Source: Streptomyces sp. NBC_01408
GTDB lineage: Bacteria > Actinomycetota > Actinomycetes > Streptomycetales > Streptomycetaceae
Direction: 5' to 3'
Length of the DNA: 64,000 nt
NCBI RefSeq assembly: GCF_026340255.1
Contig: NZ_JAPEPJ010000003.1
Location: 496,001 to 560,000, forward strand
In this document: piece after piece, positions 16,181-25,398 of the stretch
Layout of the letters: each line of letters starts with the position of its first letter
How positions within the stretch are numbered: the first letter of the stretch is position 1
Program-made: the position numbers and the translations under genes
Notes under the pieces: generated by a model
The model's database searches: none
Told to the model about the DNA's origin: nothing
Seen by the model: the letters and a program-made list of their open reading frames with translations, nothing else

Positions 16181-19100
16181 CGCACGGCTCCCCCGGCTCC
16201 CGGCCGCCGGGGCCCCGGCCCCGGGTCGAGGACCAGGCGCACCTCGCGTTCGGCGCGGGCCACCAGCCGTTTGACCTCGGTGTGCGAGTCGTGGGCGAAG
16301 ACGTGCGTGCTGACGCCCGAACCCGAGAACCGCTGCGCGGGAACCACGTCGCCGATCCGGTAGGGGACGCCCCTGAAGTAGGCGTCCTCCGCCACCGCCG
16401 AGTCGTCGAAGTCCAGCAGCGTGCCGCCCCGTGTGTAGTGCACGGTCCAGCCCGCGTACGCGGCCACCGGCGCGCGGCGCCCGATCCTCGGGTCTGCTCC
16501 CGCGTCCGTGCAGATCTTGGCGTGGTCCAGGTCGATCCCCGTGGTGGCACGGAAGGCCTCGGTGATGCCCGCGCCCCCGGGCCGCGCCGCCACCTCGCAG
16601 AAGGTGAGACCGGTCGGGCCGACGAAGGCCTCCAGGTGCAGCACCCCCGTCCTGACCTGCCAGGCGTCGATGACCTGGCCGAGCAGCTCGTGGGCCTCCG
16701 CGCGGAGGGCCGGGTCGGCGACCGTGACCGAGGACAGCGGTTCGGAGCGGGCGACGGACAGGGTGTCCGTCTCGTAGCGGGACACGTCCCACACGAGGTC
16801 GCCCTCGTACAGCACCGCGTCGATGTGGCACATGTCGCCGTCGACGAACCCCTCGCACAGGTGCGTGCCGGGCTGGAACTCCTCGCGCACCCACCGCTCG
16901 ACCTGCGCGAAGTCCCGCAGGACGGACACCCCGGACGAACCCGATCCGGCGCGCGGCTTGACGACGACCTTGCCGTGCCGGCCGAAGACAGCGGTGACGT
17001 CCTCGGGGGTGTGGACCAGGTGCCCGTCGGCGGTACGGATGCCCGCCCGGCGGGCGATGCGCTTCATCACCGCCTTGTCGACGAACTTCCGTGCCGTGGC
17101 CGGGTCGTCGCCCGTCGCGCCGAACATCTTCCGCAGCGCGGCGGCCGGTTCCTGGAGCCGCTCGGAGACGGTCGCCACCCGGTCGACCGGGTGCAGGGCG
17201 TTCACCGCGCCCGCGAAGGCCCGTACCGCCTCCTCGTCGAACACGTCCGTCCGCACGTCGAAGTCGGTGGCGGCCCCCTCGCCCCGGGCGGCGGAGCCCA
17301 GCATGCTGACCCGGAACCGGTCGGGGTCCAGCAGTGGTGAACCGTCGTCCCGTGTCCACACCGAGGGGCCGATCCGGTCCAGCAGCAGGACGTGCGTGCG
17401 GTCCGCGGGCTCGGTGCGCCACACGAGCGAGCGCTCGATGCGGTCGGCCGCCCGCTCGGCAGCCACGTTGCTCCGCGCGGCCACGGTGTACAGCAGGCGC
17501 GGGGCCGGGCCGGTGTGCGTGCCGCGGCGGCCCAGCGGCGTCCGCGCGCGGGCCAGCTCGGGCCAGTCGTACAGTTCCTCGGCCATGGTCGCGGCCACGA
17601 TCCGGAAGCGGCCGGACGCGCTGGACAGGATCCGCTGGAGGGCGGTGCGCCCGGCATCGGGCAGGTCGGCGCCGACCGGGCGGCCCAGCGCGCTCCGGGC
17701 GGCCGCTGTCACCAGGCTGCGCCGGTGGACGGCGTCGTAGAGGTCGAGCACCCGCTCGTCGAAGCCGGCCAGGACCAGCGGCTCCTGCCCGTCGCCCCCG
17801 AAGACGACCCGCGCGGGCCCTTCGACGGCGGCGTCGCGCACCGCCCGCTCGGCACGGGCCGCGAGCGGCTCGGGAACGGCCCCGGCGGTCATCCGCCGCT
17901 CGGTGCCCTCGGCGCCCGGCCCCTGGTCCTCGCTCTCGTCCACCACGGCGAGCACGTCCACCCGCCGCCCGTGGGCGACGGCGAGCACGGTGTGCACGGG
18001 GTCGCGGACGAAGGCCGGCTCCTCCAGCCCCGGCTCCTCCAGCCCGTCCAGGCCCAGTTCCTCCAGGCCCAGTTCCTCCAGGCCCAGCTCCTCCAGGCCC
18101 AGCTCCTCCAGGCCCAGTTCCTCCAGCTCCAGTTCCTCCAGCCCCGGCTCCGCAAGCTGCGCCGGTTCCGCCGGGTCCCCCGACGGACCGGCCTGGGCGA
18201 GGCGGCGCAGGTTCCGTGCCTCGGTCTCGTACGCCGCCGACCAGGACAGCACCCCGGCGACCGGATGCCGGGCGTGCGCCCGGCGGAACGCGCTCCGGGC
18301 CTCCTCGAAGGTGAGCTCGTCGCGGCGCAGCACCGTCAGCCGCGCGGTCACCGCGCCGGCCGCGGTCACGATCCGCTCGACGGGGTCGTCGCCGTCCAGC
18401 AGGAGCACGAGGTGCTCGCCCCCTGCGGCCGGTGCGGCGACGGCGAAGGTGCCGGAGTCCGAGTCGGTACCTGAGCCGAAGTCGGTACCAGAACCGGAGC
18501 CGGTGCCGGCGGGTTCGAGCCGCAGGGACTCGCGGACCCGTTCCGCCGCCTCCGCGGCGGCCGTCGCCGCCTGCTCCGCGTCCGCGCCCGTCACCATCAC
18601 GTAGCCGAACCGGTCGTGGTTGGTGGCCAGCACGGGCACCCGGTCGCCGGCGCCGACGCCGACCTGGCAGTCGATCACCCCGGCGGGCAGCTCGGCCGGC
18701 GTCGGCACGGCCCCGCGGACTACCCCGCCGGTCTCGCTCCACAAGGTGTGCAGGGCGACCGTGGCCACCGGCGGCGCCTCGTCCGCGACCGGCGTCCCGG
18801 TGGCCAGCGCCACCAGGTCCCGGGCGATGGACCGGCCCAGCGCCAGCGACATCTGCCGGGTCACCACGTGCCCGGCGATCCGGCCGTTGACCTCGATCAG
18901 CTCCGGGCCGGTGGGCGTCATCAGCAGCTCTACGTGGAGCGCGCTCGCGCGGATCCCGAGCGCCTCGACCGCGTCGAGGACGAACCGCCGGGCGGCGCCC
19001 AGCCCTTCGAAGCGGGCCGGGAAGTGCCCGCCGAGTTCGGCCGTGGTCCCGGCCGGGGCCGGGAGCCGCTCCGCGAAGCCGAGCACGACGGTGCGGCCGT

Positions 19101-19737
19101 CCTGGACCAGCAGTTCGGCGCTGACGTGGCGCCCGACCGCGTACTCCTCGACCAGGGCGACGGGCGGCTCCCCGCCGGGTCCCAGCGGTACGCCGAGCAC
19201 CTCGGCCAGCGCGCCGGCGGCCTGCTCCCGGGTCCAGGCCACGGTGACGCCGACCGACCAGCCGCCCGCCGTCGGCTTGACGACGCAGGGCAGGCCGATC
19301 TCCTCGACCGCCGCCAGCCCTTCCTCCTCGGTGACCGCCCGGCGCCAGCGCAGGGAGCCGATCCCGGCCTTCCCGAGCCGTTCCCGGACGGCTCCCTTGT
19401 CGCCGAGCAGCCGCGCCGCCTGCAGCGATTCGTGGGGCAGGCCCAGGTCGCGGGCGAGCAGCGCGGCACTGTGGAGGTGGACCTCGTCGCGGCAGATCAC
19501 GCCGTCGGGGCGGTGGGGGCCGAGCCTGCCGTGCAGCAGCGTGGCGAGGTCCTGGCAGCCGGCCAGCTCCGGAACCTCCACCACGCGCGCCGCCCGGGAG
19601 ATCAGCTCGAATCCGGGCTTGCCGCGGTAGGCGTCCAGGCGTTCCGTGACGAAACTGACCTCGATTCCGTCGTCGGCCAGTTCGGCGACGATGTCAAAAC
19701 CTCTGATGGATGCCGTCTCCAGCAATACAACATGCAT
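16177..19737 (-). CDS. Double ATP-grasp ligase (two fused modules)
   Basis: An 1186-residue protein holding two complete ATP-grasp modules. Module 1 (about 1-415) shows the pre-ATP-grasp start MHVVLLETASIRGFD, CVVKPTAGGWSVGV and the metal site LIEVNGRIAGH. Module 2 (about 450-1186) shows KVVVKPRAGSGSSGVSVL and FCEVAARPGGAG. They are joined by a Gly/Ser/Asp-rich segment, and module 2 contains an inserted LEELG pentapeptide repeat. ATG 19737 was chosen because the upstream extension is non-homologous and aagggg precedes it. First gene of the minus operon, divergent from the WD40 operon. Two tandem modules predict two successive carboxylate-amine ligations. Confidence 0.88.
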   Translation of the reverse strand: MHVVLLETASIRGFDIVAELADDGIEVSFVTERLDAYRGKPGFELISRAARVVEVPELAGCQDLATLLHGRLGPHRPDGVICRDEVHLHSAALLARDLGLPHESLQAARLLGDKGAVRERLGKAGIGSLRWRRAVTEEEGLAAVEEIGLPCVVKPTAGGWSVGVTVAWTREQAAGALAEVLGVPLGPGGEPPVALVEEYAVGRHVSAELLVQDGRTVVLGFAERLPAPAGTTAELGGHFPARFEGLGAARRFVLDAVEALGIRASALHVELLMTPTGPELIEVNGRIAGHVVTRQMSLALGRSIARDLVALATGTPVADEAPPVATVALHTLWSETGGVVRGAVPTPAELPAGVIDCQVGVGAGDRVPVLATNHDRFGYVMVTGADAEQAATAAAEAAERVRESLRLEPAGTGSGSGTDFGSGTDSDSGTFAVAAPAAGGEHLVLLLDGDDPVERIVTAAGAVTARLTVLRRDELTFEEARSAFRRAHARHPVAGVLSWSAAYETEARNLRRLAQAGPSGDPAEPAQLAEPGLEELELEELGLEELGLEELGLEELGLEELGLDGLEEPGLEEPAFVRDPVHTVLAVAHGRRVDVLAVVDESEDQGPGAEGTERRMTAGAVPEPLAARAERAVRDAAVEGPARVVFGGDGQEPLVLAGFDERVLDLYDAVHRRSLVTAAARSALGRPVGADLPDAGRTALQRILSSASGRFRIVAATMAEELYDWPELARARTPLGRRGTHTGPAPRLLYTVAARSNVAAERAADRIERSLVWRTEPADRTHVLLLDRIGPSVWTRDDGSPLLDPDRFRVSMLGSAARGEGAATDFDVRTDVFDEEAVRAFAGAVNALHPVDRVATVSERLQEPAAALRKMFGATGDDPATARKFVDKAVMKRIARRAGIRTADGHLVHTPEDVTAVFGRHGKVVVKPRAGSGSSGVSVLRDFAQVERWVREEFQPGTHLCEGFVDGDMCHIDAVLYEGDLVWDVSRYETDTLSVARSEPLSSVTVADPALRAEAHELLGQVIDAWQVRTGVLHLEAFVGPTGLTFCEVAARPGGAGITEAFRATTGIDLDHAKICTDAGADPRIGRRAPVAAYAGWTVHYTRGGTLLDFDDSAVAEDAYFRGVPYRIGDVVPAQRFSGSGVSTHVFAHDSHTEVKRLVARAEREVRLVLDPGPGPRRPGAGGAVR
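18019..18150 (-). repeat. 15-bp coding tandem repeat encoding LEELG pentapeptides
   Basis: About eight to nine imperfect copies of the 15-bp unit ctccaggcccagttc (plus-strand reading) encode Leu-Glu-Glu-Leu-Gly repeats inside module 2 of the double ATP-grasp protein, with flanking variants (LEEPG, LDG). The five central copies are near-identical, indicating recent slippage expansion; the result is an acidic helical spacer. Confidence 0.9.
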
Positions 19738-20053
19738 GCTCTCAGCCCCTTGGCTCCTCTTCTTCTGTCGAAGCATCAAGGGCAGGAGATCGCGGGGCAA
19801 GCAAGGCGGAGAAACCGCGCGGCACTCCATCACCTCTTCCCGGTCCGTTCCCGTTACGATCCCGTTCCATTACCACCCTGATCCCGTCCGGACACCTGCT
19901 AACCTGCGCTGATCTGTCAATGAAAAACTTCTCAATACATCAGGTCGGACAACCTCCCACATTATTTGAACGCGTTTTGGCGACCTCTCCCTTTCCCCCT
20001 AGTTTTGGCTTCAGATAACTGCCGAGGCAGCTCAGGAAAAGGACAGAGACAGC
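19738..20053. promoter_or_regulatory. Divergent promoter region with 11-bp phased CCCGTT repeats
   Basis: A 316-bp gap between the divergent ATP-grasp and WD40 operons. It is AT-richer than the genes, notably 19920-20030. CCCGTT occurs at 19850-19855 and again at 19861-19866, an 11-bp phase typical of SARP sites, and gttcc recurs as in the array near 7.82 kb. Promoters for both operons must lie here; no clear -10/-35 pair could be assigned. Confidence 0.55.
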
Positions 20054-21928
20054 GTGCTCACCATCGACATTCCGAAATCCGGCACCGGACATTCGGCCCC
20101 GATCACTCACGTGGCCTTCAGTCCCGACGGCTCCCGCCTGGCCACCTGCTCCTACGACGGGACGGCGATCGTCTGGAACACGGCCGACCCCGGGCGCCCC
20201 ACGGAGACGGCCACCCTCCGCCACCGCCGCCTAGTCAACGCCTCGGCCTGGAACCCCGCCGATCCGACGCTCCTCGCCACGGCCTCGGCCGACAAGACGG
20301 TCGGCATCTGGCGCATCCCCCGGAACGGCCGTGCCACGCTCGTCAACGTCCTGGCCCGGCACACCGACGACATCAACTCCGTCGCCTGGCTGCCCGACGG
20401 CGAACGCCTGATCTGCGTCTCCGAGGACGGCCGCGCCACCCTCTGGTCGGCCCTCGACGGCACCTTCCTCACCGAGGTCGGCTCGCACGAGGCGCACTGC
20501 ATGATGGTCTCCGTCAGCGCGGAGGGCCTGGCGGCCACCGTCGGCGAGGACGGCCTCGTCGCGGTCACCGACCCCTCGGCCCCCGCCGGTTCCGACGGCG
20601 CCCACGCGCCCCGCAAGCGCCACTACGAGTCCTCGATCGAGGGGTGCGCCTGGTCCCGGGCCGGCGACCTGCTCGCCGTGGCCCGCGACGACGGCTCCGT
20701 CGACCTGCTCACCCGCGAGCTGGACCACGTACTGACCGTCGAGGTCTCCACCTCCGCCGCCCGCGCCGTGGACTGGGCCGAGGACGACTCCGCGTTCGTC
20801 GTCGGCGCCTACGACGGCTCCCTGCACTGGTTCACCCGGGCCGGCGAGCGGCTGCACACCGTCGCCGACCTCCGGGTGTGGCCGCGCTCGGTCTCCGCCG
20901 CCCAGGGCCTGGTCGCCGCCGGATCCTTCCGCAACGCCCCGCACCTGTACGACATGGCGACCGCCCGCGAGCTGTCCGCGCCCGACCGCGCCACCCACGG
21001 CCCCAACGCCCTCGCGGCCCGCGGCGACGAGCTCCTCGTCGGCGGCGACTGCGGCACCGTCTTCGCGATCCGCGGCGCGGACACCCACTACCCCGAGGTC
21101 ACCGCGATCGAGCTCACCGAGGGCCCGATCCTGTCGCTGACCACCGACGGGGACACGATCTACGCCGGCACCTACTCGGGCCAGGTCATCCGCTACGACG
21201 GCACCCGCGAGGCCAGCGAGCGGCTCGGTGCGCCGATCCCCTCCCTCACCATCGACGGCGGCCGCGTCGTCGCAGGCACCTACAACGGCGAGTTCCTCGT
21301 ACTGGACCCGCGCACGCTCCGCCTGGAGGAGCGCATCGAGGCCCACGGCGGATCGGTGAAGTCCCTGGCCCCCCTCCCGGGCGGCGGCTTCCTGTCCGCG
21401 GCCACCGACCGCACCGTCGAAGCGGGCGCCCTGCGCGGACGCAGCAGGCTGTGGGAGCACGGCAACCTGGTCAACGCGGTGGCCGGACTGCACGGCTCCG
21501 TCGCCGCCAGCGCCTCCCGCGACCACACCGTCAAGGTCGGGCGGATCGCCCGTGCCGAGGACGGCAGCTGGAGCGCCGGCCAGGTGCAGACGCTGCTGGG
21601 CTCCGACGAGTCCGTCAAGTGCGTCGCCCTCCTCGGCAACCCCGGCCGGCCCACCGTGCTGGCCGGCTCCTACGACTTCAACCTCTACTCCTGGCAGCTC
21701 GACTGGGCGGATTCCGCGGGGACCCTCGCCTCCGGCCGGGTCCTCGCCGAGTTCGGCCAGGGCCTGTCCTGCATGCTCCCCCTCGCCGACGGCCGTGTCG
21801 CCGTTGCCGGCTGGGACGGCCGGATCGCCCTCGTCGCCGCGCAGCCCGACGGGGTCGCCTTCATCGAGCACATCCTCCACATCGACGACATCGCGCGGTC
21901 CGCGGGCCGGAAGAAGGTGGCAGCATGA
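20054..21928 (+). CDS. WD40-repeat protein, ToxC-like
   Basis: A 624-residue protein made of about ten WD40 units across its whole length (for example [14 protein letters not shown] near 35-48, [25 protein letters not shown]), forming one or two beta-propellers with no other domain. GTG start with aaaagga upstream. It heads a seven-gene operon and overlaps the GTP cyclohydrolase II gene by ATGA. In the toxoflavin operon, as I recall it, a WD-repeat protein (ToxC) also neighbours the GTP cyclohydrolase (ToxB), so a shared scaffold or catalytic role in pyrimidine-derived metabolite formation is likely. Mechanism unknown. Confidence 0.88.
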   Translation: MLTIDIPKSGTGHSAPITHVAFSPDGSRLATCSYDGTAIVWNTADPGRPTETATLRHRRLVNASAWNPADPTLLATASADKTVGIWRIPRNGRATLVNVLARHTDDINSVAWLPDGERLICVSEDGRATLWSALDGTFLTEVGSHEAHCMMVSVSAEGLAATVGEDGLVAVTDPSAPAGSDGAHAPRKRHYESSIEGCAWSRAGDLLAVARDDGSVDLLTRELDHVLTVEVSTSAARAVDWAEDDSAFVVGAYDGSLHWFTRAGERLHTVADLRVWPRSVSAAQGLVAAGSFRNAPHLYDMATARELSAPDRATHGPNALAARGDELLVGGDCGTVFAIRGADTHYPEVTAIELTEGPILSLTTDGDTIYAGTYSGQVIRYDGTREASERLGAPIPSLTIDGGRVVAGTYNGEFLVLDPRTLRLEERIEAHGGSVKSLAPLPGGGFLSAATDRTVEAGALRGRSRLWEHGNLVNAVAGLHGSVAASASRDHTVKVGRIARAEDGSWSAGQVQTLLGSDESVKCVALLGNPGRPTVLAGSYDFNLYSWQLDWADSAGTLASGRVLAEFGQGLSCMLPLADGRVAVAGWDGRIALVAAQPDGVAFIEHILHIDDIARSAGRKKVAA

Positions 21929-22656
21929 CGATCCCGGCCGACACAGCGCCCGGCACAGCGCCGAACACCCCGCCGAGCAGGGCGGGAACGGCGGGAACAG
22001 CCGCAACGGCCCGCGCGAGCGTCCGCGCCCGCGTCCCCGTCACGCTCGCGCGGGTACGGGACCGCAGCGCCGACCTCATCACCTTCCACGACCTGCCCGA
22101 CCCCGGCGAGCACTTCGCCATCGTCGTGCCCGCCCCGCCCGCCCCGGTCGCCGCCACCGACGCGCGCCCGGCTGCCGCCGAAGCCCCGCTGGTGCGCCTG
22201 CACAGCGAGTGCCTGACCGGGGACGTCCTCGGCTCGGCCCGCTGCGACTGCGGCCCGCAGCTCGACGAGGCCCTGCAGTACCTCGCCGAGCAGGGCGGCG
22301 CCCTCCTCTACCTGCGCCAGGAGGGCCGCGGCATCGGCCTGTACAACAAGCTCGACACGTACGTCCTCCAGCAGCAGGACTACGACACCTTCGCCGCCAA
22401 CCGCATGATCGGCCGCGGCGACGACGAGCGCGACTACGGCGCCGCAGCCGCCATGCTCCGCGCCCTGGGCCTCACCCGGATCCGCCTGCTCACCAACAAC
22501 CCCGCCAAGGTGCAGGAGTTGCGCGAGCACGGCATCGAGATCACCGAGGTCCTGCCGACCGGGGTGTACGTCACGCCCGAGAACGCGCGCTACCTCTCCG
22601 CCAAGGCCGAGCTCGGCGGTCACCACCTGCCCCGCCTCCAGGAGACCGCAGCATGA
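21925..22656 (+). CDS. GTP cyclohydrolase II (pathway copy, ToxB-like)
   Basis: A 243-residue RibA-type enzyme without the DHBP synthase domain found in bifunctional RibBA. Zinc cysteines are present in [17 protein letters not shown], the GTP loop in [13 protein letters not shown], a Tyr equivalent to E. coli Tyr105 in LDTYVLQ, and the active-site Arg in DDERDYG. It should convert GTP to 2,5-diamino-6-ribosylamino-pyrimidinone 5'-phosphate, formate and pyrophosphate. The N-terminus has a 25-residue Ala/Pro-rich extension. ATGA overlaps on both sides couple it to the WD40 and FGE-like genes. Context argues for a secondary-metabolic copy rather than riboflavin synthesis. Confidence 0.92.
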   Translation: MTIPADTAPGTAPNTPPSRAGTAGTAATARASVRARVPVTLARVRDRSADLITFHDLPDPGEHFAIVVPAPPAPVAATDARPAAAEAPLVRLHSECLTGDVLGSARCDCGPQLDEALQYLAEQGGALLYLRQEGRGIGLYNKLDTYVLQQQDYDTFAANRMIGRGDDERDYGAAAAMLRALGLTRIRLLTNNPAKVQELREHGIEITEVLPTGVYVTPENARYLSAKAELGGHHLPRLQETAA

Positions 22657-23624
22657 AGCTCGAAGACGTGGCCCTGTCCCCGCACTTCAAGGAGTACGCC
22701 GACCTGGCCGAGCCCGTCCGGATCCACCCGGCGGGCCTGCCCGGCACCGACCCCCAGCGGCTGGCCGCCGCCGTCGAGGACCCGGAACTGCCGCTCGCCG
22801 AGCGGCTCGCCGCCGGCTCCGTCCTCGGCCTCGTCGGCGACCCCCGCATCGCCTCCCCCGCCGCGGGCGCGAGCCCCGCCGCGAGCTTCGTCCCCGGCGG
22901 AACGGTCCGCATCGGCCTCCCGGAGGACGAGTCCGGGTACGTCACGGCCGCCTGGGCGCACGTGGGCGTCGAGGAGGAGTGGATCCTCAAGGAGTGCCCC
23001 GAGCACACCGTCGACCTCGCCGACTTCTGGATCGCCACCTACCCCGTGACCAACGGCGAGTACCGCGAGTTCCTGGCCGGCACCGGCCTGGAGGAGCGCC
23101 CCACCACCTGGTACCTCGGCGCCTACCCCTGGGACCGTTCGAACCACCCCGTGGCCGGCGTCCGTCCCGAGCACGCCGACGCCTACGCGGCCTGGCTGAC
23201 CGCCCGTACCGGCCACCCCTGGCGGCTGCCCACCGAAGCCGAGTGGGAGCACGCCGCGAAGGGCGGTGAAGGCCGCCCCTACCCCTGGCCGGGCGGCTTC
23301 GACCCGGCCGCGGCCAACACCCGCGAGTCCACCGTGCACACGACGACCCCGGTCGGCGCGTTCCCGGCCGGCCGCTCCCCGTACGGCGCCCACGACATGG
23401 GCGGCAACGTGGAGGAGTTCACCGCCGACGACTACGTGCCCTACCCGGACGGCCCCTACGTCGCCGACCACCTGGTCGAGACCATGGGCACCTACCGCAT
23501 CGCACGCGGCGGGTCCTTCTCCCGCTTCGGCGACCTCACCCGCACCCGGCGCCGGCACGGCGCGTTCCCGGGCGCCCTCTACCCCGTCGGGTTCCGCCTC
23601 GCCACCAGCGAGCGCCCCGCATGA
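22653..23624 (+). CDS. Formylglycine-generating-enzyme/SUMF1-like protein, ToxD-like
   Basis: A 323-residue protein whose residues 85-318 form an FGE-sulfatase (SUMF1) domain: [49 protein letters not shown]. The copper-binding cysteine pair of true formylglycine-generating enzymes, normally just after the RGGS motif, is absent, and there is no DinB-type N-terminus as in EgtB. It is therefore probably neither a sulfatase activator nor a classical sulfoxide synthase. Located between GTP cyclohydrolase II and a PLP enzyme with ATGA overlaps; a similar protein occurs in tox operons to my recollection. Confidence 0.87.
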   Translation: MKLEDVALSPHFKEYADLAEPVRIHPAGLPGTDPQRLAAAVEDPELPLAERLAAGSVLGLVGDPRIASPAAGASPAASFVPGGTVRIGLPEDESGYVTAAWAHVGVEEEWILKECPEHTVDLADFWIATYPVTNGEYREFLAGTGLEERPTTWYLGAYPWDRSNHPVAGVRPEHADAYAAWLTARTGHPWRLPTEAEWEHAAKGGEGRPYPWPGGFDPAAANTRESTVHTTTPVGAFPAGRSPYGAHDMGGNVEEFTADDYVPYPDGPYVADHLVETMGTYRIARGGSFSRFGDLTRTRRRHGAFPGALYPVGFRLATSERPA

Positions 23625-24691
23625 CGGCCGCCGCCCCGGCCCGGGCGGCCGCCCCCGGCTTCGAGGACATCCGCCGCGTCCTCGCCGACCGCGCCCCGGC
23701 ACTGTCCGGCCTCCATGCCGCCTTCGCGCCGCTGGAGGCCGCGGCACACCAGCTGCTGCCCCGGCTCGCCGCCCTCCGCCCCACCATCGGCGACACCCCG
23801 CTGGTCCCGGTACCCAGCCGGGCCGGCCGCGGCCGGGTGTGGCTCAAGACGGAATCCGCGAACGCCTCCGGCACGGTCAAGTCCCGTACCGCGTACGCCC
23901 TTGTGTGCGCGGCCGTGGCCCGCGCCGGCACCCCCGAGGTGCGCCTCGCCGAGTACTCGGGCGGCAGCCTCGCCGTCGCCCTGGCCGAGCTCTGCGGCCA
24001 ACTCGGCCTGGACATCCACCTGGTGGTCCCGTACGGGGCACCGGACCGGCTGGTCTGCGCGCTGCGCCGGCAGGGCGCCGGGGTGTCCCAGGGCCGTCCG
24101 GGAACCGGCTTCCTCGGCTCCATGGACGAAGCCGTCCGTGTCGCCGAACGCGAGGACCGGCGGCTGCTGCTCCAGCACTGCGCGGCCGAGGCCGCCGCCA
24201 TGCACCGCGAGCACACCGGCGCCGAGATCATCGGCCAGCTCTCCGGGTACGGCGTGGAGCCCGTCGCCCTGGCCGCCGCCGTCGGCACCGGCGGCAGCCT
24301 CGCGGGTGCCGCGATGGCCCTCACCGGAGCCTGGCCGCACTGCCGCAACCTCGCGGTCTTCCCCACCGAGGCCGTCTACGGCGACGAGCGCGCCCCGAGC
24401 GCTGCCCCCCGTATGAACGGCACGGGGGGACTCGGCCTCGGAATCCGCCAGCCGCTGCTCTCCGCCTTCCCCGAGGGCTGGATCAGCTACACCGACATCG
24501 CCTATCCGCAGGCCCTGGAGGCCATGCGCCGGCTGCGCCGGGAACACGGCATCGCCGTCTCCGGCAGCGGCGCGGGCGCCTGGCTCAGCGCCTCCGCGGA
24601 AGTCGACCAAGGCCCACCAGGGCGCAATGCCGTCGCGGTCGTCGCAGGCCGCGGAACGATCGAGGAGTGGGAGCATGCCACAGCACGATGA
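23621..24691 (+). CDS. CysK-like PLP-dependent enzyme (fold type II), altered substrate loop
   Basis: A 356-residue member of the cysteine synthase family with the PLP-lysine region SGTVKSR (canonical GSVKDR) near residue 87 and the phosphate-binding loop GTGGSLAG near 226. The substrate loop that normally reads TSGNTG is YSGGSLA here, removing the Asn that contacts the PLP hydroxyl, so the nucleophile or acceptor probably differs from sulfide. An O-acetylserine-forming gene closes the same operon, suggesting beta-replacement on O-acetylserine to give an unusual beta-substituted alanine. ATGA overlap upstream, 17-bp overlap downstream. Confidence 0.85.
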   Translation: MTAAAPARAAAPGFEDIRRVLADRAPALSGLHAAFAPLEAAAHQLLPRLAALRPTIGDTPLVPVPSRAGRGRVWLKTESANASGTVKSRTAYALVCAAVARAGTPEVRLAEYSGGSLAVALAELCGQLGLDIHLVVPYGAPDRLVCALRRQGAGVSQGRPGTGFLGSMDEAVRVAEREDRRLLLQHCAAEAAAMHREHTGAEIIGQLSGYGVEPVALAAAVGTGGSLAGAAMALTGAWPHCRNLAVFPTEAVYGDERAPSAAPRMNGTGGLGLGIRQPLLSAFPEGWISYTDIAYPQALEAMRRLRREHGIAVSGSGAGAWLSASAEVDQGPPGRNAVAVVAGRGTIEEWEHATAR

Positions 24692-25367
24692 GGCCTCGGC
24701 CACCGAGGCCGCCGCGCGGAACTACTGCGGCTACCGCGAGATAGTCCGCAGTTCCTTCCAGCAGTGGTACAAGGACAACCGCGACTCCTGGTCCGGGGCG
24801 ACCACCAACGACCGCGTCACGCACTTCGCGATCGCCGCCGCCCCCACCGACCAGGAGACGGAGGCGGATTCGGGTCCCACCCGCGTCCTGGACATCGGCT
24901 GCGGCCGCGGTCTGCAGACGGCCTCCCTCGCCGAATGGCTGGAGGCCGACGTCACCGGCCTCGACCTGCTCGACGTATGGGACACCCCGGAGGTCGCGCA
25001 CGGCTCGATCCGCTTCCACCAGGGCGACTTCCTGGGCTTCCACGCCGAGGGCCTGGACCTGCTCGTCGACAACGGCTGCCTGCACCACCAGCGCCGCGAG
25101 GACTGGCCTGCCTGGGTGGAGCACGGCCGCAAGATGCTGCGTCCCGGCGGTGCCTGGGTCGTGAGCGTGTTCCTCTCCCCCGACGGGAGGATCACCCCGC
25201 ACACCCTCCCGGACGGCCGTCTGAACTGGTGGCTCACCGAGGACCTCGTGGTCGAGCTCTACGAGGCGGGCGGCCTGCGCTTCACCGGCCGCCTGGAGAT
25301 CGACCGCCGCTTCGAGTACGAGGGCCACCAGCTCAAGTACCTGACCCTGTCCTTCGTCGCGGTCTGA
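24675..25367 (+). CDS. SAM-dependent class I methyltransferase
   Basis: A 230-residue methyltransferase with motif I VLDIGCGRGLQT near residues 72-83, an acidic motif II (DVTGLDLLD) and a post-I segment DLLVDNGCLHH. It starts inside the PLP gene (17-bp overlap) after gaggagtggg. By analogy with ToxA it may N-methylate a pyrimidine-derived intermediate, but the sequence alone does not fix whether N, O or C is methylated. Confidence 0.88.
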   Translation: MPQHDEASATEAAARNYCGYREIVRSSFQQWYKDNRDSWSGATTNDRVTHFAIAAAPTDQETEADSGPTRVLDIGCGRGLQTASLAEWLEADVTGLDLLDVWDTPEVAHGSIRFHQGDFLGFHAEGLDLLVDNGCLHHQRREDWPAWVEHGRKMLRPGGAWVVSVFLSPDGRITPHTLPDGRLNWWLTEDLVVELYEAGGLRFTGRLEIDRRFEYEGHQLKYLTLSFVAV

Positions 25368-25398
25368 GCGACGCGGGAGACGAGAGGAGACCCGGGCC

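Noticed and set aside
18019..18150. CRISPR array
   Set aside because: The repeat has 15-bp units with no spacers and lies in frame inside a coding sequence.
16282..19881. Plus-strand frames across the ATP-grasp genes
   Set aside because: Low-complexity composition, no family resemblance; the minus strand carries clear ATP-grasp and FMN reductase motifs.
20054..22656. Riboflavin biosynthesis operon
   Set aside because: Only GTP cyclohydrolase II is present; ribC/ribD/ribE/ribH are absent and the neighbours are WD40, FGE-like and O-acetylserine genes.
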